The notes beneath the pieces are model-generated. The model was not told the origin of the DNA. It saw only the letters and a program-made list of their open reading frames with translations, and ran no database searches. 64,000 nt of DNA from Bog-473 sp963725895 (GTDB taxonomy: Bacteria; Actinomycetota; Acidimicrobiia; Acidimicrobiales; RAAP-2), in contig CAVSAJ010000002.1 of assembly GCA_963725895.1 (NCBI GenBank), positions 186,001 to 250,000 on the forward strand. Direction: 5' to 3'. Both the position numbers and the translations under genes were made by a program. Shown one piece after another: positions 1 through 8,163 of the stretch (position 1 is its first letter; each line of letters starts with the position of its first letter).

Positions 1-490
1 GCAGGCTCGTCGTCAAACCCAGCTCCGAGGCGAGACGGCGCCTTGCACGGTGTAGGCGAGAGCGAGCGGCCACCGGCGTACAGCCGAGAACAACTGCGGC
101 CTGCGAGGGGCTGAGGCCGTCCCAGGCGACGAGGAGCAGGACCTCCCGATCATCTTCGCCCAGCCGACTCAAGGCGGCGAGGAGATCGCTCACAGACACC
201 TCTTCATCTCCCGGAGCAGCAACCGGGGGCGAGATCGGCATACGAGACGCCAGCGTCGAGGCCCGACGAATAGATCGACGGTGATTGCGTAGAAGGTTGC
301 GGGCGACGCCATAGAGCCAGGGCAGCGGATCCTCGGCTGGGACGTGTTCGATGCGCCGCCAAGCGACCTCCATCGTCGCTTCCACCAGATCGTCAGCGTC
401 GGCCTTCGATACTCCCCGGTAGGACAGGTATCGCTTCAGGGCAGGGTACGCCTCCCGAAACAGGAGGCGAAATCGAGATTCGGCGTCCAC
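1..490 (-). CDS. ECF RNA polymerase sigma factor, C-terminus cut by window edge
   Basis: The reverse strand encodes a sigma-70 family extracytoplasmic-function factor. Region 2 is seen as a stretch with DADDLVEATMEVAWRR followed by PLPWLYGVARNLLRNHRR, the usual region 2.4 signature. Region 4 follows, with LGEDDREVLLLVAWDGLSPS and a helix-turn-helix ending in SRLHRARRRL. The reading frame opens just after a TGA near 544 and has no ATG before region 2, so I chose GTG at 490; a TTG at 493 is the alternative. The gene runs off the left edge, so any partner gene downstream is not visible. Family assignment is secure; the start is uncertain. Confidence 0.85.
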   Translation of the reverse strand, partial: MDAESRFRLLFREAYPALKRYLSYRGVSKADADDLVEATMEVAWRRIEHVPAEDPLPWLYGVARNLLRNHRRSIRRASTLASRMPISPPVAAPGDEEVSVSDLLAALSRLGEDDREVLLLVAWDGLSPSQAAVVLGCTPVAARSRLHRARRRLASELGLTTSL

Positions 491-866
491 CAAGTTTCTA
501 CATGTCCGGTGATCGCCGAACGTTGCAGCGATCTTCGAGGGGGGTCATGAGTCCTATGAGACCTTTCGTGAGATCTGCGCCACTTTGGAATTAGAAGGCC
601 ACCGAGGCAAGCGTGGCGGAAACCACCTGGCAACCAATGGCCGTAAAACGTGTCTTGGACCGATTGAGCCTCGCCGCTTAGCCCTAACAAGGGGTGCCAC
701 GTATCCGCACCGGGGATACCCATTTTGGCTCTCGTCCGGCGCTTCAGAAGGCTTCGTTTCACTCGCACCGTGTTCCGAGAGGCTCGGCACGACGACTAAT
801 CAAAGGTCTCTCGTCGGACCAACCCTCGCCGGATCGATAGCGACAGGAGCGAGGGCCTCCTTCCGT
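491..866. other. Intergenic gap, no gene recognised
   Basis: Open frames here on both strands have no recognisable domain and look like chance frames. I see no tRNA, clear terminator or repeat. The gap separates the sigma factor gene from the frameshifted membrane protein gene, both on the reverse strand. Confidence 0.4.
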
Positions 867-1579
867 TCAGCTCCCACTAAATTTCCGTGGCCTTTCCTTC
901 AGTCCTGCGACGAACCTAGAGAGCTGCGCCTTCGTGATGCCTTGGGCCATGACCGATACGTACTCATCGTGTTCGACCCACGAGGCGCTCGAGTTGGTGT
1001 TGCCGCCGAAATACCCGGGCACGAACTTGCTGTGGACCTCAACGCGCCGCCCGGCGAGCGACTGGAGACTCCCCTGCGGGGGAGACCCGTAGCGCGTTGC
1101 AATCAGCCGAATGTTCTTCGATTCGGGGTTGTGGTAGCCGTAGTAGCTGAGAGTGAAAAGCACAGGATCGGCGAGGGGCTTCGATTCGGGACTTGCCTCT
1201 CCGAACTCGACGTTGACGCCGGTTTGATTGCCGACTTTGAGTCCTCCCACCGGCTTTTCCATCCGCCGGCTGATGCGCTGAATCCGGGAGGTAGCCAGCT
1301 CGGCAAGAGAACGAAGCCCGAATGGGTGCTCGCGCTGGTCAGGTAGGGAATCTGGGCGCCACCCCGCGCCCCATTTGTCGGTGGTGTAGGTGGTCCCTTG
1401 CCGGCTCCCCCTTCGCTTGCGAGAAAGCCGACGACGGTGAGGACGATTACGGACGTTGCGACAGCGACCCATCGATGGTGCCGCCGCTGGATCTGACGGG
1501 CCTCTTCGATGAGAGCCAGGGCATCCAGGGCCTCCCCTGGCTCTGGAATCGATTGCGGACATTCACTCAGGATTGTCAT
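867..1579 (-). CDS. Single-pass membrane protein with EAR-basic juxtamembrane motif, frameshifted
   Basis: The N-terminal half lies in one frame from an ATG at 1579 and the C-terminal half in another frame ending at 867; the switch lies between about 1241 and 1285. The product has an acidic cytoplasmic tail, the motif LIEEARQIQRRHHR just before one transmembrane helix (WVAVATSVIVLTVVGFLA), then an external domain with FVLLPSWLPPGF and a Tyr-rich section. The start overlaps the stop of the upstream GntR gene by four bases (ATGA), so the two are translationally coupled. The layout resembles anti-sigma or sensor proteins beside ECF genes, but no catalytic motif is seen and the function is unknown. 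An assembly indel is as likely as true decay. Confidence 0.6.
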
Positions 1580-1926
1580 CGCAGAGTCTCCATGAGCGCG
1601 ATCAACTCGTCGTGCTGATATCCCTGGCGTCTGGCGAGCTTGACCAATTCCTTGGCCTTGGAGATCACGGCGCTGCGTTGGGGGGCATCCCCCGCCACCG
1701 TGATCCCCCTTCCTCGACGGAACTCCAAGATCCCCTCATCACGCAGCGTGTGCAGCGCTCGGATGACAGTGTTGTGGTTCACCCCGAGGACCTTGGCGAG
1801 GTAACGCGCAGGTGGGAGCCGGTCGCCCGGAGCGGCCTCTCCATCAGCAATCGCTCGACGAAGCTCTGCCGCCACCTGTTCATTCAGAGGAAGCGGATCG
1901 CTCGGGTCGACCTCGACAGAAATCAT
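1576..1926 (-). CDS. YtrA-subfamily GntR transcriptional repressor
   Basis: A short (116-residue) regulator made of an N-terminal winged helix and a short two-helix tail, as in the YtrA subfamily that usually represses an adjacent membrane or transport operon. The HTH reads PLNEQVAAELRRAIADGEAA, GDRLPPARYLAKVLGVNHNT and LRDEGILEFRRGRG. I start it at the ATG at 1926 rather than 1956, because the longer version would put the operator at 1928-1946 inside the coding region. It overlaps the following membrane protein gene by four bases and diverges from the YVTN protein gene. It is paralogous to the GntR protein at 7474. Confidence 0.88.
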   Translation of the reverse strand: MISVEVDPSDPLPLNEQVAAELRRAIADGEAAPGDRLPPARYLAKVLGVNHNTVIRALHTLRDEGILEFRRGRGITVAGDAPQRSAVISKAKELVKLARRQGYQHDELIALMETLR

Positions 1927-1927
1927 G

Positions 1928-1946
1928 ATACCGCTTATGCTAGTAC
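1928..1946. promoter_or_regulatory. Putative GntR operator, copy 1
   Basis: The half-sites ATACCG and TAGTAC are separated by seven bases. The spacing and core match the perfect copy at 7446-7464 (ATACTA-N7-TAGTAT). It lies between the divergent starts of the GntR gene (1926) and the YVTN protein gene (1950), touching both, so binding would block both. Confidence 0.55.
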
Positions 1947-1949
1947 CAA

Positions 1950-3411
1950 ATGACACCCTTGGGAACTGCCGAACTCACCCGAGTCGGGCCGACGTTCGAT
2001 CAGTCCGCCGAGACCGACGTCGCTGCTCAGGCTCTGATCAAGGAAGCCAGGCGGCTCCAGCGGCGGCGTTGGCTCTTCGGAGGATTTCTTGCGGCCGTGC
2101 TCCTCGGTCTCGTGCTCTTGGCGATCCTCATCTCAAAGAGCGCCACCCCGAGCAAGCGCGCTGCGCCGGCAGAGGTCGCCCGTCCCTCACGAACTGCCGG
2201 GTCCCGCGCGTCCGACGCGACCACGGCCTACGTTGTCGACGCTGCCGGCCTTGTGCCCGTCGATCTGGCCACGAACCGTGCCGGCCAGGCCATCAGAATC
2301 GCGGGATTCTCGTTCTCGGGCAGCTACTCGAACGTCGCTATGGCCCCCGACGGCAAGTTCGCCTACGTCGTCACTTCCCCGAAACCTCCGCACGCGGGAC
2401 ACGCGCTGCCCGGTCCGGCTCTCGTCTCGATCAACCTCCTCACAAGGCAGGTCGTCGGCCGTACCTCCTTCTCGGCCAGCGCCGTGCAGCCAGGCCAAGC
2501 TGGACCTGCACCAAGCTTCTACATCGATGCGCTTGCCATCACTCCGAACGGACGCACCCTGCTGGTAGCCGATGCGGCAGACAACGCGCTGATCCCGATC
2601 GATGTGCGAACGCACACGGTCGGCGACCCCATCGCCCTCCCACCGGAACAGCCCTGGGACTCGTTGATCTCTAGTGATGCAGCAACGAGCTACACCCCAA
2701 GCTCACCAGCCCCGATCACTGACCTGACCGTGGACCCGGATGGGCGGACGGCATATCTCGTTGATGGCAACGCGGTGGTTCCCATCGGCCTTGCCGACGG
2801 GCGCGCGAGAAACACCTATCGTCGGCTTCGATGGGCCAGAGCAGATGGCGATCTCACCGAACGGAAGGATCGCATACGTTACAAACCCGTATTGCTGGGA
2901 GATCATCAGCTCAGGCCAATGCGGGAAGCCCCCAACTCATCCGATCTCGGAGCCCAACGGGCACATCCAACTCGCTGCGGTCGGTGACCACGTGTCGGTA
3001 GTCGATCTTGCGGACGACCGGATCGTACGGAATATCGACGTCGGCAAGTGGGCAGATCCCACAGGTGTGGCGTTATCGTCGACCGGTTCGACGATCTATC
3101 TCACCTTTGGCAGATACGGAACCAGTGGAGAAGAAGTCGCCGAACTCAACGCTTCGACTGGTCAAGCCACAGCGCGGATTGCCACTGGCGTGGGTCCAAA
3201 TGCAGGATCCGATCTCATTGCCGTCACTCCCAACGGCACTGAAGCATTTGTGAGTGGGTTCGACGTAGTGACGCCCGGGCCAAAAGGACCGGTGGTATTT
3301 CGAGGCGTCGTCCCAATCGACCTGCGTAGTAGCAGTGCCGACCGTCCCATCAGCTTTGGAGCACCGGTGGCATACGGACTCTCCACTGGCGCCGTCTTGT
3401 TCGGCCAATGA
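1950..3411 (+). CDS. Membrane-anchored YVTN-type beta-propeller protein, frameshifted
   Basis: The N-terminus has the cytoplasmic motif ALIKEARRLQRRRW followed by one transmembrane helix (LFGGFLAAVLLGLVLLAILI). Outside are propeller repeats of the YVTN/40-residue type, such as VAMAPDGKFAYVVTS, LAITPNGRTLLVADAADN, LTVDPDGRTAYLVDG, MAISPNGRIAYVTN and IAVTPNGTEAFVSG. The frame changes near 2801-2808; both halves carry the same repeat family, so this was one protein of roughly 485 residues. The gene diverges from the GntR repressor with the operator just before the ATG, leaving almost no leader. Likely an extracellular sensor or scaffold; the ligand is unknown. Confidence 0.7.
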
Positions 3412-3445
3412 AGAATTCTTCAACTCGGGCAGGGGTAATAGCTCA

Positions 3446-3934
3446 CGGTTCGGGGTCGAGCCGATCTGCCGAGTGCTCTCAGAGCACGGCGCCAAGATCG
3501 CCCCGAACACCTATTGGGGGCCAAGAAGCGTCCACCGTCAGCACGGGCCGTGCGCGACGAGGAGCTCAAGGGCGAGATCGCCCGGGTCTGGGGCGACAAC
3601 CTCGAGGTCTATGGGGCCGACAAGATCTGGACCCAGCTGAACCGCGAGGGGATCCACGTGGCGCGTTGCACGGTCCAGCGTCTGATGCGTGACCTGGGCT
3701 TATCTGGGGCCGCCGGGGCCGGGCCTACAGGGTCACCCCCGCTTCGACGAGCACCAGCACCGCCCGGCGGACCTCGTCGAGCGCCAGTTCAGAGCGGACG
3801 AGCCCAACCGGCTCTGCGACCACCGCCGTCTCCATAGCGAGATCACCGAAGACAACTCCTACGTCACCCCAGCAGAGTTCGAGGCCGTCTACTACCGTCA
3901 GAATCAACCCGCCGCAGAGGCGGTTACCCAATAG
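3446..3934 (+). pseudogene. Degenerate IS3-family transposase (OrfB) remnant
   Basis: Three frames together give pieces of an IS3-type OrfB. The start has FGVEPICRVLSEHGAKIAP, then KKRPPSARAVRDEEL and VYGADKIWTQLNREGI with VQRLMRDLGL (the HTH_21-like segment). Next comes HQHRPADLVERQF, the entry to the integrase core, jumping directly to RRLHSEITEDNSYVTPAEFE, the C-terminal end of such proteins. The catalytic DDE core between these is deleted, and there are frameshifts near 3515 and 3700. No intact terminal inverted repeats were recognised. It cannot be an active element. Confidence 0.8.
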
Positions 3935-3982
3935 CCCGAGCAGTCATGGAACCGGGGCGGTTCATCCTGCAGGACCCAGGGG

Positions 3983-5449
3983 TCATGGCACGGGATTAGG
4001 CGTCTCATTAGATATCAAGGTCCAGTCGCCCGGGACGGGCGCTTGAGCCACGGCAGAGCATGCATTGGCTGCAGCACAGCTAATGGAGCCAACAAAGCTT
4101 GGGATCGCACCGTGGACAGCGGGAACGGCTTGCGGAGTCCAGGTAGATCCTCCGTCGTCGGTCGTCATGATGTACCCCTGCCCGATTTCATGTTGGGCCG
4201 TGGAGCCTGCCTCGAACTCCACCCCCGTAGCCCAGCAATCAGTGATGGTGGGACACGAAATGGCGTAGAGATCGACAGGAGTCGGGCTGCCGTAGGGCGA
4301 CACTGTCCAGGTCACGCCACCGTTGCCGCTTACCAGTACTTGGCGGCTTGTGCTGTTGTGCGCAACGTCGAACGGTTCCACCGCCATGCAGTGTTGAGAG
4401 TCCCCACACGATATGGAGCTGATCAACAAATAGTCTCCATTGTCAGGCGGGAGCGTTGACGGGGACCATGTGACCCCTGCATCGGTGCTGTAGAGCGCCA
4501 TGGGCGTGGGGAGGGACGTCGGAGTCTGTGATGAGATAGCTGTGTCCCCTCCAATCACACAGCGGCCGTCAGCAGAACATTGCAAGGAATATGAGATGAA
4601 ATCGTTGGGCAGCGCTGACGTGGTCCAGGTGCGCCAACCATTAGTCGTGCTGAATGCATCAGACCCAACGGTATGGCCCCCTTCCGACGCACGGCTCTCC
4701 TCGGCTACACAGGCCGTGGCGCTGGTGCAGGACAACTGGACGTCGCCCTCGCTCTCTGTTGGCATGGGGCTCGAGGTCCAGCTCTGACCACCATCGATGG
4801 TGATGTACACGTGGTCGGTCGCCGAGGGACTTGCGGGGGCGCCGGCAATCATGCAGGTAGCGGGCCCTGGGCACGACAGGCTCGTGCCGAGTTCAACGCC
4901 AGGAGCCGGCACGGACGGACTCCAGGCGGAACCTCCATCACGGGTGACCTCGATGACGGTTTGAGCGGAGGTCAGGGCTGACCCCGGAGACACTGGAACG
5001 GCCGAAATACCGACGGCGTAACAAGTGGACACCGTCGGGCAGGCGACGCTCTCGGAGTCCGACGAAGGCGTGCTTTCCAGTTGCCATCCAGGCTGCGAAA
5101 TATCTCCAACGAGCGACCACCGCGAAGTGGTAGGAGGCGGGTTCGTTTTTTCGGTACTCAGGGTGAAACCGAGTACCCCCAACACGATGACAGCTGTCGC
5201 AAGGGAAAGAACCACGACCCGGGCGCCAGTTGGGACGAAGCGGACTGAGCGCTTTCGGGGGCAGCTAACCGCAGTGAAGTGGTCGACGTCGCCTCGGGGA
5301 TTCTCGTCAGCGATGCTGGCGGACGCGAGGATCTCGCCGGGATCGACGGGACGGATTCCGCTTTCAATCAGGGTGTGTATCTCCTCAGCCAACTCAGGCA
5401 CTGTTGGTGACCTCCAGTCGTGATCGGAGTTTGCGGAGTCCTCTTTCAA
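3983..5449 (-). CDS. Membrane-anchored BNR/Asp-box seven-blade propeller, putative anti-sigma or sensor
   Basis: A 488-residue protein with about 75 cytoplasmic residues, one transmembrane helix (VVVLSLATAVIVLGVLGFTL) and a large external domain. The external part has Asp-box motifs (DGGSAW, DGGQSW, DAGVTW, NGGVTW, DGGSTW). It also has seven copies of a C-x5-C pair, such as CPTVSTC, CPGPATC, CTSATAC, CSADGRC, CGDSQHC, CPTITDC and CAAANAC, one per presumed blade. The start overlaps the end of the ECF sigma gene by 56 bases on the same strand, which strongly implies co-translation. From that context I infer that it restrains the sigma factor in response to an outside signal. No classical zinc anti-sigma motif is visible, so this role is a guess. 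Confidence 0.75.
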   Translation of the reverse strand: MKEDSANSDHDWRSPTVPELAEEIHTLIESGIRPVDPGEILASASIADENPRGDVDHFTAVSCPRKRSVRFVPTGARVVVLSLATAVIVLGVLGFTLSTEKTNPPPTTSRWSLVGDISQPGWQLESTPSSDSESVACPTVSTCYAVGISAVPVSPGSALTSAQTVIEVTRDGGSAWSPSVPAPGVELGTSLSCPGPATCMIAGAPASPSATDHVYITIDGGQSWTSSPMPTESEGDVQLSCTSATACVAEESRASEGGHTVGSDAFSTTNGWRTWTTSALPNDFISYSLQCSADGRCVIGGDTAISSQTPTSLPTPMALYSTDAGVTWSPSTLPPDNGDYLLISSISCGDSQHCMAVEPFDVAHNSTSRQVLVSGNGGVTWTVSPYGSPTPVDLYAISCPTITDCWATGVEFEAGSTAQHEIGQGYIMTTDDGGSTWTPQAVPAVHGAIPSFVGSISCAAANACSAVAQAPVPGDWTLISNETPNPVP

Positions 5450-5852
5450 GGTGGGTTTGCACGGTGCTGGGCTTGATCCCTAAGAGATCGCCGACTTCAT
5501 GTGCAGTCCAGCCATAGGCGTAAATCAAAATCACTGCAATCCGTTGACTCTCTGGAAGTTCAGACAGCAACGTCGCCAGTTTCGGCTCGTACCAGTGCTC
5601 AGGATTACTTGGGCGCTCGAAAACGGGCCGAACTTTGCGACTGCGTGATTGGCTCTGCCCCACCCGAAAGAGGTAGCCGACCGGGTTGGCGATTCCGTGA
5701 AGCCCGTCCCAATGCTCCCAGGCGTACCCGAGGGCAGCAGCGGCCGCCTCACGACCCCGGTCCCATCCGAATTGAGCCACCAGAGCACGGTGCAACTTCG
5801 GCTCGACCTGCTCCACAAAGGTGCGGAACTCGTCCTCACTTGGCCTACTCAC
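5394..5852 (-). CDS. ECF RNA polymerase sigma factor
   Basis: A short ECF sigma factor of 152 residues. Region 2 is diverged: AAALGYAWEHWDGLHGIANP with VGYLFRVGQSQSRSRK in place of the usual region 2.4. Region 4 is clear: LLSELPESQRIAVILIYAYG, WTAHEVGDLLGIKPSTVQTH and LERGLRKLRSRL. It is the first gene of a two-gene operon with the overlapping propeller membrane protein. Such pairs are typical of sigma/anti-sigma modules. The region between 5853 and 6118 upstream holds its promoter, but I see no confident -35/-10 pair. Confidence 0.88.
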   Translation of the reverse strand: MSRPSEDEFRTFVEQVEPKLHRALVAQFGWDRGREAAAAALGYAWEHWDGLHGIANPVGYLFRVGQSQSRSRKVRPVFERPSNPEHWYEPKLATLLSELPESQRIAVILIYAYGWTAHEVGDLLGIKPSTVQTHLERGLRKLRSRLEVTNSA

Positions 5853-6118
5853 GGATCTTCATAGTCGCTCAATTACTAAGACCCACGAGAGCGTTCATCG
5901 CGCTACAAGGTTCCAAGAATTTGGAAAAGAGCAGCATCGGACGGGAGAAGTCGATACTGCCCCAGTTGATACTGGTACTGGGCGGGTAGCCAAGCCCATG
6001 CTCAGAGATATCTGATTAGGGCCTTATTAAAAGCGTCTGGATCGGGCGCACGGTCTACGTTTCCGACGACGGTGGTTCCTGCGGGACGGCCGGTTCCGAG
6101 GATGTTCCCAACCAGTGG

Positions 6119-6544
6119 TTGAACGGCGGGATTTCTAGCGGGAGCGCGAGTTCGCCGGTTGTCCTCACTAGTCGAGATGGTGGAACCAGGGATGCAGCAT
6201 CTCCATCCGGGGCGGAAAGAGAAGACCAGAAGCAAAAGTTTGAACAGTTGTTCGGAGTTACAGAGGACGAACTAGAGCAACAAGGCATTGATCCTGGTGT
6301 CTACGCCCGAAAGAACGTCAGGAATGCCCTGAAGGATCAGAGCAAGTGGGATGGGCTGATTCCGAGGTCTACCCAGCTCAATCTGCTTTGGACCCGATGG
6401 GGGCTACGGGTCTTTGCGGCCCTCTTCGTTGCCCTCGGATTTCTCTTACTTTCTAGCGTTGACGGACTTCACTGGGCGGGGATCGGTCTTGCTGTCGTGG
6501 CATGGGCAGTCGCGGGAGTCATGCTCGGATTGACGTGGAAGTAA
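6119..6544 (+). CDS. Small two-helix membrane protein, hypothetical
   Basis: The soluble N-terminal part is charged (QKQKFEQLFGVTEDELEQQG) and is followed by YARKNVRNALKDQSKW. Two hydrophobic segments close the protein (VFAALFVALGFLLL and WAGIGLAVVAWAVAGVMLGL). No family was recognised. The listed start is a TTG at 6119; the frame stays open upstream to about 6014 and no ATG with a ribosome binding site is seen, so the N-terminus is uncertain. The C-terminal half looks like genuine coding sequence. Confidence 0.5.
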   Translation: MNGGISSGSASSPVVLTSRDGGTRDAASPSGAEREDQKQKFEQLFGVTEDELEQQGIDPGVYARKNVRNALKDQSKWDGLIPRSTQLNLLWTRWGLRVFAALFVALGFLLLSSVDGLHWAGIGLAVVAWAVAGVMLGLTWK

Positions 6545-6662
6545 CGCTCGCAGTATGTGCGGGCCTGTCGTGACGAACACGTCGATCCATCCTGGCGAAT
6601 ACGCCAACCCTAGCGGCGTCGGGCGTGACCCCATGCCGGGCCGGGGCGACACCAGAGGCGCC

Positions 6663-7439
6663 TTAGCGGTCTGTGGGGCTATTTGCGGCAGTCGAAATCG
6701 GACCCACATCAAGGTTGAGAAAGCCGCCCAGACAACCAAATATCCGAGGCACCGATCCTGGAGTCGCAGCTCCGGGATCATCATTCGCGACGTCCCAGCT
6801 ACCGCCAGCAACCTCCACCTGCCAATACGACGGATACACCTCTTCTTGTGAGGTACACGACTGGCCGTTGGTCGGATTGTCGTTTTCGTCTCCCCCAAAG
6901 AACACGCTGGCCGCCGTTACGCCAGCGGGCGGGGAATGCAACTCCGGCCACATCGCTGTATGAGCCGTCAAGCTGAAGGCGGGACTGATCGGCACAGAGC
7001 CAACTCCGCTCGCACCCGGAATCGGTTTTCTTTCAGCGTCGAGCGCGGTCACCGACAAGGAACCTGAGAGAAGGCATGGTGACGCTCCGGTGTTGAGGAT
7101 GAAGATCGATCCAAAGTCGTCGCCCGTCGAAAGCCCTCCTCCTCGGAACACGAGCGCGAGTTGGCCGGGCACACAGGGAGGCGACGCGGCTGGAGCTATC
7201 GAGGGTGGTGCGGTCGAGGTCACGCTCCTCGCGTGACCCCGAGGCGGTGGGCTCCCCTGGATGTTCGCAATCCCGAATCCGATCAGGCCGACGACAATGG
7301 CCGCCATGGCACCAGCGAGAGCCATTCGGCGTCGGTGGCGTCGCCTTGCCTCCTTGATGATGAGGTCGTCCACGGCTGGGGGTTCGAAGAACACTGCCGG
7401 TTGGCTGTCCAGGGCGGAGGGCAGCTCATCCAACCTCAT
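6663..7439 (-). CDS. DUF4232-like membrane-anchored protein with EAR-basic motif
   Basis: A 258-residue protein whose cytoplasmic end carries DDLIIKEARRRHRRRM, followed by one transmembrane helix (AIVVGLIGFGIANI) and an external domain. The domain has early CVPGQLALVF and FILNTGASPCLLSGSLSV, then a late Cys pair around QSCTSQ and FGCLGG, as in DUF4232-type beta-sandwich domains. It is transcribed away from the GntR gene at 7474, and the perfect operator at 7446-7464 sits seven bases before its ATG. The juxtamembrane motif matches those of the membrane proteins at 867-1579 and 1950-3411, so the three look like variants of one sensor design. Function unknown. Confidence 0.72.
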   Translation of the reverse strand: MRLDELPSALDSQPAVFFEPPAVDDLIIKEARRRHRRRMALAGAMAAIVVGLIGFGIANIQGSPPPRGHARSVTSTAPPSIAPAASPPCVPGQLALVFRGGGLSTGDDFGSIFILNTGASPCLLSGSLSVTALDAERKPIPGASGVGSVPISPAFSLTAHTAMWPELHSPPAGVTAASVFFGGDENDNPTNGQSCTSQEEVYPSYWQVEVAGGSWDVANDDPGAATPGSVPRIFGCLGGFLNLDVGPISTAANSPTDR

Positions 7440-7445
7440 GAAAAG

Positions 7446-7464
7446 ATACTAAGTGATCTAGTAT
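7446..7464. promoter_or_regulatory. Putative GntR operator, copy 2 (perfect inverted repeat)
   Basis: ATACTA and TAGTAT form a perfect inverted repeat around a seven-base centre. It lies in the 34-base gap between the divergent DUF4232-like membrane protein gene and the GntR gene. It matches the imperfect copy at 1928-1946 in half-site core and spacing. The TAGTAT arm could also serve as part of a -10 element. Confidence 0.65.
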
Positions 7465-7473
7465 TATTTGTCT

Positions 7474-7812
7474 ATGGGCGTTGAGTCAGGCCAATCCATC
7501 CCGCTCTATCTCATAGTGGCAGCGGATCTGCGGCGTTCCATCGCAGAAGGTGAGGTAAAGCCGGGACAGCGACTTCCTCCTGCCCGTGATCTCGCCGCTG
7601 TCGCGGGCGTCAATCAGAACACGATGTTTCGAGCGCTCCGGCATTTACGCGATGAGGGTCTCCTCGAGTTCCAACGTGGACGAGGCATCAGCGTGACGGG
7701 CACACCCGAACGAGGTGCGGTGGTTCTCCGGGTAAGGGATCTCTTGGACTTTGCTCACCGACAGGGTTTCAGATCAGACGAAGTGGTCGGAATCATCGAG
7801 AATCTGACGTGA
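7474..7812 (+). CDS. YtrA-subfamily GntR transcriptional repressor
   Basis: A compact winged-helix regulator of 112 residues with PLYLIVAADLRRSIAEGEVK, GQRLPPARDLAAVAGVNQNT and LRDEGLLEFQRGRGISVTG, then a short helical tail. It is a clear paralogue of the GntR protein at 1576-1926. I use the ATG at 7474; a TTG at 7468 would add two residues. The operator lies just upstream, which implies autorepression and joint control of the divergent membrane protein. The transcript would be nearly leaderless. The effector is unknown, and the short tail has no obvious ligand pocket. Confidence 0.88.
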   Translation: MGVESGQSIPLYLIVAADLRRSIAEGEVKPGQRLPPARDLAAVAGVNQNTMFRALRHLRDEGLLEFQRGRGISVTGTPERGAVVLRVRDLLDFAHRQGFRSDEVVGIIENLT

Positions 7813-7868
7813 GATCCAGGTCCTGCTATCGACTGTCCCCATCCTCCGGGACGGTGGGCATCTCAGAG

Positions 7869-8099
7869 TCAAAGCGATTTGAGCTGGGCTCGGAGCTGGT
7901 TCCGTTCGTCGATGAGTTTCCAGAACCCGTCTCGTTCGATTCGCTCCCGGCGGTGTATTACCCCGATGAGGGCTGAGACCCCATGGAGTTCCGCAAAACA
8001 CTCCGGGTGTATGAAATGCGAAGACCCCCACCCGATGGCGGGTCGGTGGGACTCGCCTCGGGTGATCGATGGTGGCAGGTGTCGGCCTGTCCTCGGCAT
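7869..8099 (-). CDS. Small hypothetical protein
   Basis: A 76-residue frame with believable protein character: AIGWGSSHFIHPECFAELHG followed by a charged helix (IHRRERIERDGFWKLIDERN) that could form a coiled coil. No family was recognised, and no strong ribosome binding site precedes the ATG. It lies between a GntR gene on the other strand and the CU044_5270-like gene on the same strand. It may be a genuine small gene or a chance frame. Confidence 0.35.
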   Translation of the reverse strand: MPRTGRHLPPSITRGESHRPAIGWGSSHFIHPECFAELHGVSALIGVIHRRERIERDGFWKLIDERNQLRAQLKSL

Positions 8100-8163
8100 C
8101 TCGACGGACTGAGCGGGTTACGAAGGTTCGGAACGTAGACGCCGACCGGATCGGTCCACTTCA

